Origin: Prolixibacteraceae bacterium
GTDB taxonomy: Bacteria; Bacteroidota; Bacteroidia; Bacteroidales; Prolixibacteraceae
Reading direction: 5' to 3'
NCBI GenBank assembly: GCA_025355875.1
Contig: JANXYV010000103.1
Location: 1 to 51,101, forward strand
Length of the DNA: 51,101 nucleotides
Shown piece by piece: positions 37,814-46,722 of this stretch; position 1 is the stretch's first letter; each line of letters begins with the position of its first letter. Under the pieces are notes generated by a model. That model had not been told where the DNA came from. It searched no databases and saw only the letters and a list, made by a program, of their open reading frames with translations. Both the position numbers and the translations under genes were made by a program.

Positions 37814-38674
37814 ATGGAAGGATTATTAAAAATTGCCGTTCAAACCAAAGGCCGTTTAAACGAAGATTCGTTGACACTGATTGATGAAGCTGGAATCAAA
37901 CTTCCCCTGAGTACGCGGAAACTGATTTCAACAGCTGTCAATTTTCCTTTGGAAGCACTTTTCCTTCGTGACGACGATATTCCTCAAGCAGTGGCCATGG
38001 GCGTTGCGGACATTGGCATTGTTGGCGAAAACGAAATGCTCGAGAAAAAGGAAAATGTGGTGATTGCCAAACGTCTTGGATTCAGCAAATGTCGTTTGTC
38101 TCTGGCTATTCCAAAAGATGATGAATATACTGGAATTGAATATTTTAACGGAAAGAAAATCGCCACTTCGTATCCTGAAATTCTGAAAGATTTCTTTGCA
38201 GAGAAAAATATCCACGCTGAAATCCATGTGATTACCGGATCAGTTGAAATTGCTCCCGGAATCGGCTTGGCTGATGCCATTTTTGACATTGTCAGTTCGG
38301 GAAGTACCTTGGTGAGTAATCGCCTGAAAGAAGTGGAAGTGGTTGTGAAATCGGAAGCCGTTTTGATTGCCAATCCAAACCTTTCCGGAACGAAACAAAA
38401 CATTCTGGATGAATTGATTTTCCGGGTGGAATCGGTTCAGCGTGCAGAAAAAAAGAAATATATTTTGCTGAATGCACCCAACGTAAAACTGGCTGAAATT
38501 GAATCATATCTGCCCGGAATGAAGAGTCCAACCGTGATGCCACTGGTCGAAGATGGCTGGAGTTCGGTTCATTCTGTAATAGATGAAAAAGATTTCTGGG
38601 AAATTATCGGAAAGCTGAAATCTGCAGGAGCAACGGGCATTCTGGTGATCCCGATCGAGAAAATGATTTTTTAA
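37814..38674 (+). CDS. hisG: ATP phosphoribosyltransferase (long form)
   Basis: 286 aa from ATG 37814. It joins ATP and PRPP, the first and feedback-controlled step of histidine synthesis. KIAVQTKGRLNEDSL, DIPQAVAMGVADIGIVGEN and ADAIFDIVSSGSTLVSN are typical. The C-terminal HisG_C ACT-like domain (about 215-286) is the long-form histidine-binding regulatory part. The in-frame ATG at 37778 lies inside the terminator hairpin and is not used. Confidence 0.96.
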   Translation: MEGLLKIAVQTKGRLNEDSLTLIDEAGIKLPLSTRKLISTAVNFPLEALFLRDDDIPQAVAMGVADIGIVGENEMLEKKENVVIAKRLGFSKCRLSLAIPKDDEYTGIEYFNGKKIATSYPEILKDFFAEKNIHAEIHVITGSVEIAPGIGLADAIFDIVSSGSTLVSNRLKEVEVVVKSEAVLIANPNLSGTKQNILDELIFRVESVQRAEKKKYILLNAPNVKLAEIESYLPGMKSPTVMPLVEDGWSSVHSVIDEKDFWEIIGKLKSAGATGILVIPIEKMIF

Positions 38675-38683
38675 ATCAAGAAC

Positions 38684-39976
38684 ATGAAAACTTACATCAA
38701 TCCTCCCAAAAGTACATGGTCTGAAATACTTCAACGTCCGGGGTTCAGTGTCGTTGAACTTAAGAATCAGGTTCAGGCTATTTTGACAGAAATCAAAACA
38801 GATGGAATTCAGGCTTTGCGGAAATACACAGAAAAATTTGACGGTGTAATTCTCGGTGATTTAGCTGTCTCACCACAAGAAATTGAAGATGCCGGTAATT
38901 TGGTTGATCCTATATTAAAAAATGCCATCTCGATTGCTGCTGCCAATATCCAAAAATTTCATGAATCACAGGTGCCCCAAACCAAGCGAATTGAAACAAC
39001 TACAGGAGTTACCTGCTGGCAAAAGGCCGTCGCTATCGATAAAGTTGGATTGTACGTACCCGGAGGTTCTGCTCCGTTATTTTCGACTGTGCTGATGCTT
39101 GCAATTCCGGCTAAAATCGCAGGCTGTAGGGAAATTGTGCTATGTACTCCTCCGGATAAAGACGGAAGAATTAATCCGACCATTTTATATGCAGCTCAAC
39201 TGGTTGGAGTAACCCAAATATTTAAATTAGGTGGTGTTCAGGCAATTGGCGCCATGGCTTACGGAATTGATTGTGTCCCGAAAGTGAATAAGATTTTCGG
39301 TCCCGGGAACCAATATGTGATGGCCGCCAAGCAATTGGTGAGCATCAGCGATGTGGCCATCGACATGCCTGCCGGACCGTCAGAAGTGGCTGTTATGGCC
39401 GATTCAACAGCTAATCCGGCTTTCATTGCGGCCGATTTGCTTTCTCAAGCAGAACATGGACCCGATAGTCAGGTGGTTTTGGTTACTAATGATCATTCCC
39501 TGATTGAAAAAGTTGTTCTCGAACTGAGTCGTCAGCTCAAAGAATTACCACGCAAATCCATTGCTGAAAAGGCTTTGGCAAATAGTCAGGCTATTGTTTT
39601 GGATCGTGTTGAAGAAATGATTGAACTGATCAATGGGTATGCATCTGAACATTTGATTATTGCCATGGAGAATTATTCGGATGTATCTCAAAAAATCATC
39701 AATGCCGGATCGGTATTTTTAGGAAATTACACACCTGAAAGTGCCGGAGATTATGCCTCAGGAACCAATCATACCTTGCCAACCAACGGATGGACACGTT
39801 CATTTAGTGGAGTGAATCTCGACAGTTACTTAAAAAAAATTACCTTTCAGGAAATTACTTGCGAAGGAATTCAGAATCTTGGACCTGTCATTGAAACCAT
39901 GGCTGCTGCCGAACTTTTGTATGCTCACAAAAATGCCGTAACACTGCGATTGGAAGAAATTAGAAGAAAACAATAA
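38684..39976 (+). CDS. hisD: Histidinol dehydrogenase
   Basis: 430 aa. Oxidises L-histidinol to histidine in two NAD+ steps. Segments VGLYVPGGSAPLFSTVLM, KIFGPGNQYVMAAKQ, DMPAGPSEVAVMAD, LSQAEHGPDSQ (zinc ligands Gln/His) and YASEHLI match the family over full length. 9 nt after hisG. Confidence 0.96.
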   Translation: MKTYINPPKSTWSEILQRPGFSVVELKNQVQAILTEIKTDGIQALRKYTEKFDGVILGDLAVSPQEIEDAGNLVDPILKNAISIAAANIQKFHESQVPQTKRIETTTGVTCWQKAVAIDKVGLYVPGGSAPLFSTVLMLAIPAKIAGCREIVLCTPPDKDGRINPTILYAAQLVGVTQIFKLGGVQAIGAMAYGIDCVPKVNKIFGPGNQYVMAAKQLVSISDVAIDMPAGPSEVAVMADSTANPAFIAADLLSQAEHGPDSQVVLVTNDHSLIEKVVLELSRQLKELPRKSIAEKALANSQAIVLDRVEEMIELINGYASEHLIIAMENYSDVSQKIINAGSVFLGNYTPESAGDYASGTNHTLPTNGWTRSFSGVNLDSYLKKITFQEITCEGIQNLGPVIETMAAAELLYAHKNAVTLRLEEIRRKQ

Positions 39977-39981
39977 GCATC

Positions 39982-41031
39982 ATGAACCTGGACAAACTGC
40001 TTCGCAACAATATAAAGGCACTAAAACCTTATTCGTCAGCTCGTGACGAGTTTTCAGGTGAGGCTGAAGTCTATTTGGATGCCAACGAAAATCCATTCAA
40101 TGTACCATACAATCGGTATCCTGATCCGATGCAGTGGGCTGTTAAAAAGAAAATTGCTGAACTAAAAAATATTGCCCCTGAAAAAATCTTTTTGGGAAAT
40201 GGAAGCGATGAGCCGATCGACATTATTTTCCGTGCTTTTTGCGAGCCGGGAGTTGATAATGTGGTAACTATTGATCCAACCTATGGGATGTATCAGGTTG
40301 CCGCAGACATCAACAATGTGGAAATCAGAAAAGTACGACTAAATGATCATTTTGATTTCAAAGCGCATGACCTTTTAAGTGCGGCTAATCTTTACACAAA
40401 AGCCATATTTATCTGTTCACCAAACAATCCGACAGGGAACCTTCTGGATAAGACTGAAATTATCAAGCTGCTAACTGAATTCGATGGCATCGTTGTATTA
40501 GATGAGGCGTACATTGATTTTTCGCCTGAAAACAGCTTCCTTGGCCTATTGGATAATTGTCCAAACCTGATTATTCTTCAGACTTTTTCAAAAGCATGGG
40601 GAATGGCTGGTGTTCGTCTGGGAATGGCATTTGCCCAGGCTGAAATTATCCGGGTTTTCAACAAAATTAAATATCCTTACAATATTAATATTCTCTCTCA
40701 GCAGAAAGCGCTGGAATTGATTGACAATGAGGGTGAGAAAAACGAATGGGTGAAAATTATTCTTTACGAACGGGCAAAAATGATCCGGAAATTGTTTAAA
40801 CTTCCCTTTGTTCAGATCATTTATCCATCAGATGCCAATTTTATCCTGGTGAAAATGAACGATGCCCGGGGTATTTACGAATACCTGACCGAACAAAAAA
40901 TTATTGTTCGTGATCGCTCGAAAGTTACACTTTGTGAAAACAGTTTGAGAATCACTATTGGCTCCCCGGAGGAAAACAAAAAACTAAGAAAAGCGTTGAA
41001 GAAACTTGTTAATGGTTCAATAGAGGATTAG
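39982..41031 (+). CDS. hisC: Histidinol-phosphate aminotransferase
   Basis: 349-aa PLP fold-type I aminotransferase: LDANENPFN, FLGNGSDEPIDIIFR, PNNPTGN, VVLDEAYIDF and PLP-binding Lys204 in TFSKAWGMAGVRLGM. Starts 5 nt after hisD. Confidence 0.95.
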   Translation: MNLDKLLRNNIKALKPYSSARDEFSGEAEVYLDANENPFNVPYNRYPDPMQWAVKKKIAELKNIAPEKIFLGNGSDEPIDIIFRAFCEPGVDNVVTIDPTYGMYQVAADINNVEIRKVRLNDHFDFKAHDLLSAANLYTKAIFICSPNNPTGNLLDKTEIIKLLTEFDGIVVLDEAYIDFSPENSFLGLLDNCPNLIILQTFSKAWGMAGVRLGMAFAQAEIIRVFNKIKYPYNINILSQQKALELIDNEGEKNEWVKIILYERAKMIRKLFKLPFVQIIYPSDANFILVKMNDARGIYEYLTEQKIIVRDRSKVTLCENSLRITIGSPEENKKLRKALKKLVNGSIED

Positions 41032-41085
41032 GAGTAAACAAACAACCAGCAAAATGAAAATGAAATACGGAATAAAAAATAGAGT

Positions 41086-42207
41086 ATGAAAAGGGCACTT
41101 TTTATCGACCGCGACGGAACCCTGATCCACGAAACAGAGGACGAGCAAATTGATTCACTTGAAAAATTGGAGTACCTCCCGAAGGTATTCCGGAACATGC
41201 ACTTTATTGCCAAAAACCTGAGCTATGAATTGGTGATGGTAACGAATCAGGATGGGCTGGGAACAGCCAGTTTTCCGGAGGAAACATTCTGGCCGGCACA
41301 CAACAAAATGCTCAAAGCGTTTGAAAATGAAGGAGTTGTTTTCGATGATATTCTGATCGACCGTCACTTTCCTGCTGATCAAGCACCAACCCGCAAGCCT
41401 GGAACAGGAATGATGGGGAAATACCAGGATGGAAGTTACGATCTGGCCAACAGCTTTGTGATTGGCGATCGGTTGACTGATATTCAACTGGCAAAGAACC
41501 TTGGTTCAAAAGGTATTCTGATTAGCGATGGCTCCATGGAAAATGAACTTCAGGAAAAAGGACTGGCTGAATCTTGTATTTTGATCACGAGTGATTGGGA
41601 CGAAATTTATGCCAAAGTGGCTACTCCTGACCGGACCTCGGTAGTTGCTCGAAATACCAAAGAAACAAAAATCAGGGTTGAACTGAATCTGGACGGAACA
41701 GGAAAAGGGAATATCAAAACCGGACTCGGATTTTTCGATCACATGCTCGACCAGATTGCCCGCCATTCAGGAGTTAATCTGAACATTCAGGTAGATGGAG
41801 ATTTGAACGTGGATGAACATCACACTATTGAAGATACGGCTCTTGCGCTTGGAGAAGCCTTCAAATTGGCTTTGGGCGACAAACGAGGCATTGAACGTTA
41901 CGGGTTCTGCTTGCCAATGGATGATTGTCTGGCACAAGTGGCACTCGACTTTGGTGGCCGCCCGTGGATTGTCTGGAAAGCTGATTTCCTTCGGGAAAAA
42001 GTGGGAGAAATGCCAACTGAAATGTTCTTTCATTTCTTTAAATCGTTTTCTGACTCGGCTTTGGCAAATCTGAATATTCAGGCAGAAGGAACAAACGAAC
42101 ACCATAAAATTGAAGGTATCTTTAAAGCATTGGCCCGAGCCATTAAAATGGCCATCCGGAAAGATGTGTTTAACTTTGAGCTGCCAACAACCAAGGGAAC
42201 TTTGTAA
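41086..42207 (+). CDS. hisB: Bifunctional histidinol-phosphatase / imidazoleglycerol-phosphate dehydratase
   Basis: 373-aa fusion. N-terminal HAD phosphatase (1-165) with FIDRDGT, Asp8 and Asp10. C-terminal IGP dehydratase (about 190-373) with manganese-site motifs [16 protein letters not shown] and [15 protein letters not shown], plus [14 protein letters not shown]. Catalyses two non-consecutive pathway steps. Confidence 0.96.
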   Translation: MKRALFIDRDGTLIHETEDEQIDSLEKLEYLPKVFRNMHFIAKNLSYELVMVTNQDGLGTASFPEETFWPAHNKMLKAFENEGVVFDDILIDRHFPADQAPTRKPGTGMMGKYQDGSYDLANSFVIGDRLTDIQLAKNLGSKGILISDGSMENELQEKGLAESCILITSDWDEIYAKVATPDRTSVVARNTKETKIRVELNLDGTGKGNIKTGLGFFDHMLDQIARHSGVNLNIQVDGDLNVDEHHTIEDTALALGEAFKLALGDKRGIERYGFCLPMDDCLAQVALDFGGRPWIVWKADFLREKVGEMPTEMFFHFFKSFSDSALANLNIQAEGTNEHHKIEGIFKALARAIKMAIRKDVFNFELPTTKGTL

Positions 42208-42211
42208 TAGT

Positions 42212-42662
42212 TTAACCACAGAGATCACAGAGAAAATGCTTTCAATAAATCAAATAACAGAAATAATTATTGGATGCTCGATTAAAGTTCATGCTGCACT
42301 TGGTCCCGGATTACTGGAATCAGCATACCAACAATGTCTTTTTTATGAGTTGAAGAAATCTGGGTTGAAGGTTGAACGAGAAAAACCATTACCTGTAATT
42401 TATGAAGAGGTTGAACTCGATTGTGGCTACAGACTCGATTTTCTTGTTGAAAACAGAGTAATTGTTGAACTCAAATCTGTAGAGACCATTAGTGGCATTC
42501 ATCTGGCTCAGATGTTAACCTATCTGAAACTTTCGGAATGCGAAATTGGACTTCTGATTAACTTTAACGTGACCCAATTGGTAAAAGGAATTAAACGAGT
42601 AATAAATACTTGAAAAATTAAACTCAGTGAACTCTGTGTTTTCTCGGTGTTCTCTGTGGTAA
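42212..42662 (+). mobile_element. Inverted-repeat-bounded cassette carrying a GxxExxY gene
   Basis: Left repeat 42212-42236 (TTAACCACAGAG, ATCACAGAGAAAA) and right repeat 42639-42662 (TTTTCTCGGTG, TTCTCTGTGGTAA) are about 22/25 complementary. They tightly enclose one gene whose ATG begins at the edge of the left repeat. No transposase, so at most non-autonomous. Sits between hisB and purU. Confidence 0.6.
42236..42613 (+). CDS. GxxExxY-family protein
   Basis: 125 aa from ATG 42236 (longer upstream frames run into hisB). Named motif: GPGLLESAYQQCLFYEL (about 22-38). The core CGYRLDFLVENRVIVELKSVE resembles a PD-(D/E)xK nuclease fold with D-x-x-V and ELK residues. The family has no established function. 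Residue pattern E-Y, D and E-x-K is compatible with a nuclease, which is inference. Confidence 0.85.
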   Translation: MLSINQITEIIIGCSIKVHAALGPGLLESAYQQCLFYELKKSGLKVEREKPLPVIYEEVELDCGYRLDFLVENRVIVELKSVETISGIHLAQMLTYLKLSECEIGLLINFNVTQLVKGIKRVINT

Positions 42663-42672
42663 ATAACTGAAT

Positions 42673-43542
42673 ATGAATAATAAAGAAAAATCAACTGCAA
42701 TTCTCCTGATCCACTGTCCAGATAAACAGGGGCTTTTGGCGCTGGTAACCGAGTTTATCAATACCAACAACGGAAATATTTTGTATCTCGATCAGCATGT
42801 CGATCGGGAAGAGAAACTGTTTTACATGCGGGTGGAGTGGGATTTGAGCAATTTTAATATCCCGAAAAATAAAATAGCCGACTACTTTTCGACGCTTATT
42901 GGTCAGAAGAATGAAATGACTTTTGAACTCCATTTCGCGGAAGAAAAGCCACGCATGGCCATTTTTGTGTCGAAAATGTCACATTGTTTGTTCGACCTTT
43001 TGGCGCGACATACTTCCGGAGAATGGAACGTGGAAATCCCGCTGATTATCAGCAATCACCCGGATATGGCCGATGTTGCCCGGCGCTTCGATATCGAATA
43101 TCATGAATTCCCTGTGACCAAAGATAATAAAGCTGAATTGGAAGCTCAGGAGATAGCTTTGATGGAAAAACACCACATCGATTTTATCGTACTGGCACGT
43201 TACATGCAAATCATCTCCGACGATTTTATCACCCATTTTCCAAACCGGATCATCAACATTCATCACTCATTTTTGCCGGCATTTGTTGGTGCAAAACCAT
43301 ATCATGCGGCATACGAGCGAGGCGTGAAAATCATTGGTGCCACTAGTCATTACGTGACTACCGAACTCGATGCCGGACCAATTATCAAGCAGGAAGTTGC
43401 CCATGTCAGTCACAAAGACACTGTAAACGACTTGATTGCCAAAGGCCGTGACCTGGAAAAAATTGTTCTTTCGAAGGCAGTCAGCAAGCACATCGAGCAT
43501 AAAATTTTGGTTTACAACAATCGGACAGTAGTTTTTAGCTAG
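42673..43542 (+). CDS. purU: Formyltetrahydrofolate deformylase
   Basis: 289 aa. N-terminal ACT domain (about 8-85, LIHCPDKQGLLALVTEF). C-terminal formyl-transferase fold (90-289) with VLARYMQIIS and HHSFLPAFVGAKPYHAAYERGVK. Hydrolyses 10-formyl-THF to formate and THF, balancing one-carbon and purine needs. Not a histidine enzyme, although histidine and purine metabolism share AICAR. Confidence 0.93.
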   Translation: MNNKEKSTAILLIHCPDKQGLLALVTEFINTNNGNILYLDQHVDREEKLFYMRVEWDLSNFNIPKNKIADYFSTLIGQKNEMTFELHFAEEKPRMAIFVSKMSHCLFDLLARHTSGEWNVEIPLIISNHPDMADVARRFDIEYHEFPVTKDNKAELEAQEIALMEKHHIDFIVLARYMQIISDDFITHFPNRIINIHHSFLPAFVGAKPYHAAYERGVKIIGATSHYVTTELDAGPIIKQEVAHVSHKDTVNDLIAKGRDLEKIVLSKAVSKHIEHKILVYNNRTVVFS

Positions 43543-43549
43543 AAAGTGA

Positions 43550-43727
43550 AGCCTCCTCCCGACCTCCTCCAAAGGAGGAGGAGGAAGAAGCCGTTCATTG
43601 GTAATTGGCTATTTATTAGAAGGGAACTTCCAAGCTCAAATGAGAGGGAGGAGCTGGAAAACCAGAAATGTTAATCAATGCTTTTTTTAAGCCTCACCCT
43701 TAGGGGGAGGTTTGGAGGGGGCTTTAA
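43550..43727. repeat. REP-like palindromes between purU and the thioredoxin gene
   Basis: 43550-43593 (CCTCCTCC, loop, GGAGGAGGAGG) and 43688-43727 (forward, GGAGGGGGCTTT, 11 nt before the next ATG). Confidence 0.65.
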
Positions 43728-43738
43728 TTTAGATACTT

Positions 43739-44269
43739 ATGAAATACTTTAATTACATTTCATTATTCATGGCTATTCAAATTCAGGCACAAATCCCAGC
43801 GAAAGAAATTCCGGCAGATTACGGTTATATTGTCAAAATTGGTCAGCAAGTACCCGACTTTTCAACCACTACCACTGATGGGAAAACAGTCCGGATAGCT
43901 GATTTGAAAGGCAAAGTGGTTATGTTGCAGTTTACAGCCAGCTGGTGCTCGGTGTGCCGTAAAGAAATGCCGCATATCGAAGCCGATATCTGGAAAAAAT
44001 ACAAAAACAACCCGAATTTTGCCTTGTACGGAGTTGATTTGGATGAACCTGTTGAAAAGGTTCAGGAATTTGCCAAACAGATTCCGGTAACTTATCCGCT
44101 GGCTCTTGACCCTAAAGGTGGAATTTTCTATCAGTTTGCAGAGCAAAAGGCCGGAGTCACCCGCAATGTGATTCTGGACAAAACCGGAAAAATTGTCTAC
44201 ATGACGCGGCTTTACAAGGAAGAAGAGTTTCAGGAAATGAAGAAAGTGATTGCTGACCTTCTGAAATAA
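43739..44269 (+). CDS. TlpA-like thioredoxin-fold protein, exported
   Basis: 176 aa with an N-terminal signal-like sequence (about 1-19). AhpC/TSA-thioredoxin core with redox motif Cys70-S-V-Cys73 in TASWCSVCRKEMPHIE, and the cis-Pro region QIPVTYPLALD. A periplasmic disulfide reductase or peroxiredoxin-like protein. Its stop lies 1 nt before the tRNA 3' end on the other strand. Confidence 0.85.
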   Translation: MKYFNYISLFMAIQIQAQIPAKEIPADYGYIVKIGQQVPDFSTTTTDGKTVRIADLKGKVVMLQFTASWCSVCRKEMPHIEADIWKKYKNNPNFALYGVDLDEPVEKVQEFAKQIPVTYPLALDPKGGIFYQFAEQKAGVTRNVILDKTGKIVYMTRLYKEEEFQEMKKVIADLLK

Positions 44270-44270
44270 T

Positions 44271-44345
44271 TGGTAGCGCGTAGCAGAATCGAACTGCCAT
44301 CTCCGGATTGAGAAACCGGTTTCCTAACCGTTAGAAGAACGCGCC
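44271..44345 (-). tRNA. tRNA-Glu (anticodon CTC)
   Basis: Folds fully: acceptor GGCGCGT/ACGCGCT (G-U at the first pair), D arm TTCT/GGAA with a GG loop, anticodon stem CCGG/CCGG with loop TTCTCAA (anticodon CTC, one U-U at the stem base), T arm GGCAG/CTGCT with loop TTCGATT, discriminator A and an encoded CCA. Antisense to the surrounding genes, in the gap before hisH. Confidence 0.92.
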
Positions 44346-44435
44346 GGATAAAAAACTTTCAGGACAAAAAGATACAAAAATTATCTCTTTTTTCTGAATG
44401 TCTGAGAAAAAAAAGGAATTAATTTGAAACAATAC

Positions 44436-44470
44436 TTCCTCCCCTTTGGGGAGGATTGAGGAGGGGCTTT
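44436..44470 (+). repeat. REP-like palindrome supplying the hisH upstream region
   Basis: CTTCCTCCCC, loop, GGGGAGGATTGAGGAGGGGC, then TTT and the hisH ATG. AGGAGG lies about 8 nt before the start codon, a Shine-Dalgarno-like placement. Confidence 0.7.
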
Positions 44471-45070
44471 ATGAACATTGTCATTATCAAATACAACGCC
44501 GGAAACATTGAGTCTGTCAATAATGCATTGATGCGACTTGATGTGAAAGCAGAAATTACCGGCGATCACAACAAAATCCGAAATGCCGACAAAGTGATTT
44601 TCCCGGGAGTTGGCGAAGCAAGTACAACCATGGCTTACTTGAAAAAGGAAGGTTTAGATTTGTTGATTCCGGAATTGAAGCAACCAGTGCTCGGGATTTG
44701 TCTGGGTTTACAACTCATGTGCAGCTACTCTGAAGAAGGTGATACGAGATGTTTGGGAATTTTCGAAGAGCAGGTCAAACGATTCATTCCTGAACAGGGG
44801 AAAGAATTCATCACCAAAGTTCCACACATGGGCTGGAACAACATCACTAATCTGAAAAGTGATATCTTCGATTCCTCTCTCGAAAATCAATTTGTCTATT
44901 TTGTGCATTCGTATTATGCTGCTGTTGGCGAACACACTGCAGCGGTTTGTAACTACATCAATCAATTCAGTGCCGCATTGCATCGTGATAACTTTTATGC
45001 CACTCAGTTTCATCCGGAGAAAAGCGGAACTGTGGGTGCCAGGATTTTGGAGAATTTCCTGAAAATTTAG
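44471..45070 (+). CDS. hisH: Imidazole glycerol phosphate synthase, glutaminase subunit
   Basis: 199 aa from ATG 44471; a longer in-frame start (44456) would begin in the repeat. Class I glutamine amidotransferase with VLGICLGLQLM (nucleophile Cys in GICLG), YFVHSYY, and the catalytic ATQFHPEKS. Feeds ammonia to HisF. Encoded apart from hisF. Confidence 0.95.
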   Translation: MNIVIIKYNAGNIESVNNALMRLDVKAEITGDHNKIRNADKVIFPGVGEASTTMAYLKKEGLDLLIPELKQPVLGICLGLQLMCSYSEEGDTRCLGIFEEQVKRFIPEQGKEFITKVPHMGWNNITNLKSDIFDSSLENQFVYFVHSYYAAVGEHTAAVCNYINQFSAALHRDNFYATQFHPEKSGTVGARILENFLKI

Positions 45071-45142
45071 AAGCCCCCCTAACCTCCCCTTCGGGGAGGA
45101 AAAAGAAAAAGGCCTCCCCTAACCCCTCCGAAGGAGGGGTAT
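45071..45142. repeat. Two REP-like palindromes after hisH
   Basis: AAGCCCCCCTAACCTCCCC, TTC, GGGGAGG (45071-45100) and GGCCTCCCCTAACCCCTCC, GAA, GGAGGGG (45110-45142). Confidence 0.7.
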
Positions 45143-45243
45143 AACAGAGCAATTACTAAAATATTAGATAATGATTAGAGTTTTGAAAAATATGCGGCAT
45201 ATCAGCCTCTCATCAATGAGAGAAGTCTGGAGTGAGGCTTTCT

Positions 45244-45279
45244 TACCCCCCCTCCTGCGGAGGGGTCGGGGGAGGCGTC
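45244..45279 (+). repeat. REP-like palindrome directly upstream of hisA
   Basis: CCCCCCTCCTGCGGAGGGGT, then CGGGGGAGGCG. GGAGG lies 6 nt before the hisA ATG, in Shine-Dalgarno position. Frames starting earlier would translate the element ([11 protein letters not shown]). Confidence 0.7.
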
Positions 45280-45281
45280 AT

Positions 45282-46013
45282 ATGATCACAATAATACCCG
45301 CAATAGACTTAATCGATGCCAAATGCGTGCGTTTGTCACAAGGCGATTACAACCAAAAAACGGTGTACAACGAAAACCCGTTGGAGGTTGCCAAAATGTT
45401 CGAAGATGCCGGAATTACGCGTTTGCATCTGGTGGATCTGGATGGCGCCAAGGCCAAGCACATTGTCAATTACAAATTGCTTGAAACCATTGCTTCGAAA
45501 ACCAATTTGGTTGTTGATTTTGGTGGCGGTTTGAAATCGGACGAAGATTTAAGAATTGCTTTCGAATGTGGTGCAAAAATGGTTACAGGAGGCAGCATTG
45601 CTGTGAAAGACCGTGAAACATTTTTACATTGGATTGAAACTTATGGTCCGGAGAAAATTATTCTTGGAGCTGATGCCAAAGACAAAATGATTGCAGTGAG
45701 TGGCTGGCAGGAAGTTTCGGAATTATCCATTCTCGATTTCATTGAAAGCTATACCAGTAAAGGTATTCAGAAAGTCATTTCAACCGACATTGTCCGAGAC
45801 GGCATGTTAACAGGTCCTAGCATTGATTTATACCAAGAGATCATGAATCAATTTCCAAACCTCGAACTCATTGCCAGTGGCGGAATTGCAACGATGAAAG
45901 ACATTTACGAATTGGACGAAATGGGCATTCCGGGAGTAATTACCGGGAAGGCGATTTATGAGAACCGGATATCCCTGAACGAAATTAGAAATTTTCACAA
46001 ATTTAATAATTAG
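45282..46013 (+). CDS. hisA: Phosphoribosylformimino-AICAR-P isomerase
   Basis: 243 aa from ATG 45282, where homology begins ([21 protein letters not shown]). TIM barrel with catalytic Asp in AIDL and in [10 protein letters not shown], half-barrel phosphate sites VDFGGGLKS and ASGGIATM. An in-frame ATG at 45171 would add 37 residues unlike HisA. Confidence 0.95.
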   Translation: MITIIPAIDLIDAKCVRLSQGDYNQKTVYNENPLEVAKMFEDAGITRLHLVDLDGAKAKHIVNYKLLETIASKTNLVVDFGGGLKSDEDLRIAFECGAKMVTGGSIAVKDRETFLHWIETYGPEKIILGADAKDKMIAVSGWQEVSELSILDFIESYTSKGIQKVISTDIVRDGMLTGPSIDLYQEIMNQFPNLELIASGGIATMKDIYELDEMGIPGVITGKAIYENRISLNEIRNFHKFNN

Positions 46014-46018
46014 CCACT

Positions 46019-46090
46019 TTAGGTTAATTATTAAAGTATTAACTTTTTTAGGTTAATTATTGTTTTATTTGCCGAATTAGGTTATTTTTG
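46019..46090 (+). repeat. Three direct repeats, 29-bp period, with promoter
   Basis: TTAGGTTAATTATT at 46019 and 46048, and TTAGGTTATTTTTG at 46077, each spaced 29 bp. The third contains a -7 box TATTTTTG (46083-46090). An operator array is plausible, possibly for the SatD-like protein with a C-terminal HTH encoded next. Confidence 0.65.
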
Positions 46091-46094
46091 TAGA

Positions 46095-46721
46095 ATGGAT
46101 AAACAAAATATAGTCGGAGTGATTACAGGAGACATGATCAATTCTTCAGGATTGGCCGAAGATCAAAAGCGAAACATGCAATTAGGCTTGTCCGGTTTTC
46201 TTGAAAATAATCCGGATGTTTTGCTACCAATCCAATTTTATCGGGGGGATAGTTTTCAGCTCATGACAGCAAAGGAAAAAGCTGCTGCAATTGCAGTGTT
46301 TCTTGAAGCAATTATTCTGTCGACTACCGGAACCAGGGCAAGAATTAGTATAGGAATCGGATTGGTTTCCACAATTATCCAAAAAAATGTTTTACAATCG
46401 GAGGGTGAAGCCTTTCAATTTTCAGGCCACCAGCTTGATAAAATGAAAGAAGAAGGGCGGCTGCTAAAAATAGCGATTGATTCCCCGCAGTTTCAACCAA
46501 TCCTGGCCGCAACATTTTATTTGGCCGAAAGTATTATCTGGAACTGGAAACCAGGACAAGCAACGGTCATTTCAATGATTCCAGCCTGCAAAACGCAAAA
46601 GGAAATTGCTGAAAAACTAAATATTACTGGGGCAGCGGTGAGTAAAGCACTAAAATCAGGGAAATGGACAGCGATGGAGGATTTTCTGAATGGATATGAA
46701 GAAACGTTAAAAATGATATAA
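46095..46721 (+). CDS. SatD-like protein with C-terminal helix-turn-helix
   Basis: 208 aa. N-terminus GVITGDMINSSGL and PIQFYRGDSFQLM fit the SatD family; ARISIGIGLV follows. Residues about 160-195 (CKTQKEIAEKLNITGAAVSKALK) form a clear helix-turn-helix. Family function is not established. Coupled to the DUF3307 gene 1 nt downstream. ATG lies 4 nt after the -7 box, so the transcript may be nearly leaderless. Confidence 0.75.
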   Translation: MDKQNIVGVITGDMINSSGLAEDQKRNMQLGLSGFLENNPDVLLPIQFYRGDSFQLMTAKEKAAAIAVFLEAIILSTTGTRARISIGIGLVSTIIQKNVLQSEGEAFQFSGHQLDKMKEEGRLLKIAIDSPQFQPILAATFYLAESIIWNWKPGQATVISMIPACKTQKEIAEKLNITGAAVSKALKSGKWTAMEDFLNGYEETLKMI

Positions 46722-46722
46722 G

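Noticed and set aside
42110-42235. A longer GxxExxY protein starting inside hisB
   Set aside because: The extra residues are an alternative frame of hisB; family homology begins after ATG 42236.
45171-45281. A 37-residue N-terminal extension of hisA
   Set aside because: It translates a REP-like element; HisA homology begins at ATG 45282, preceded by GGAGG.
46019-46090. The 29-bp repeats as a CRISPR array
   Set aside because: Only three imperfect 14-bp repeats with AT-rich spacers, overlapping a promoter; no cas genes.
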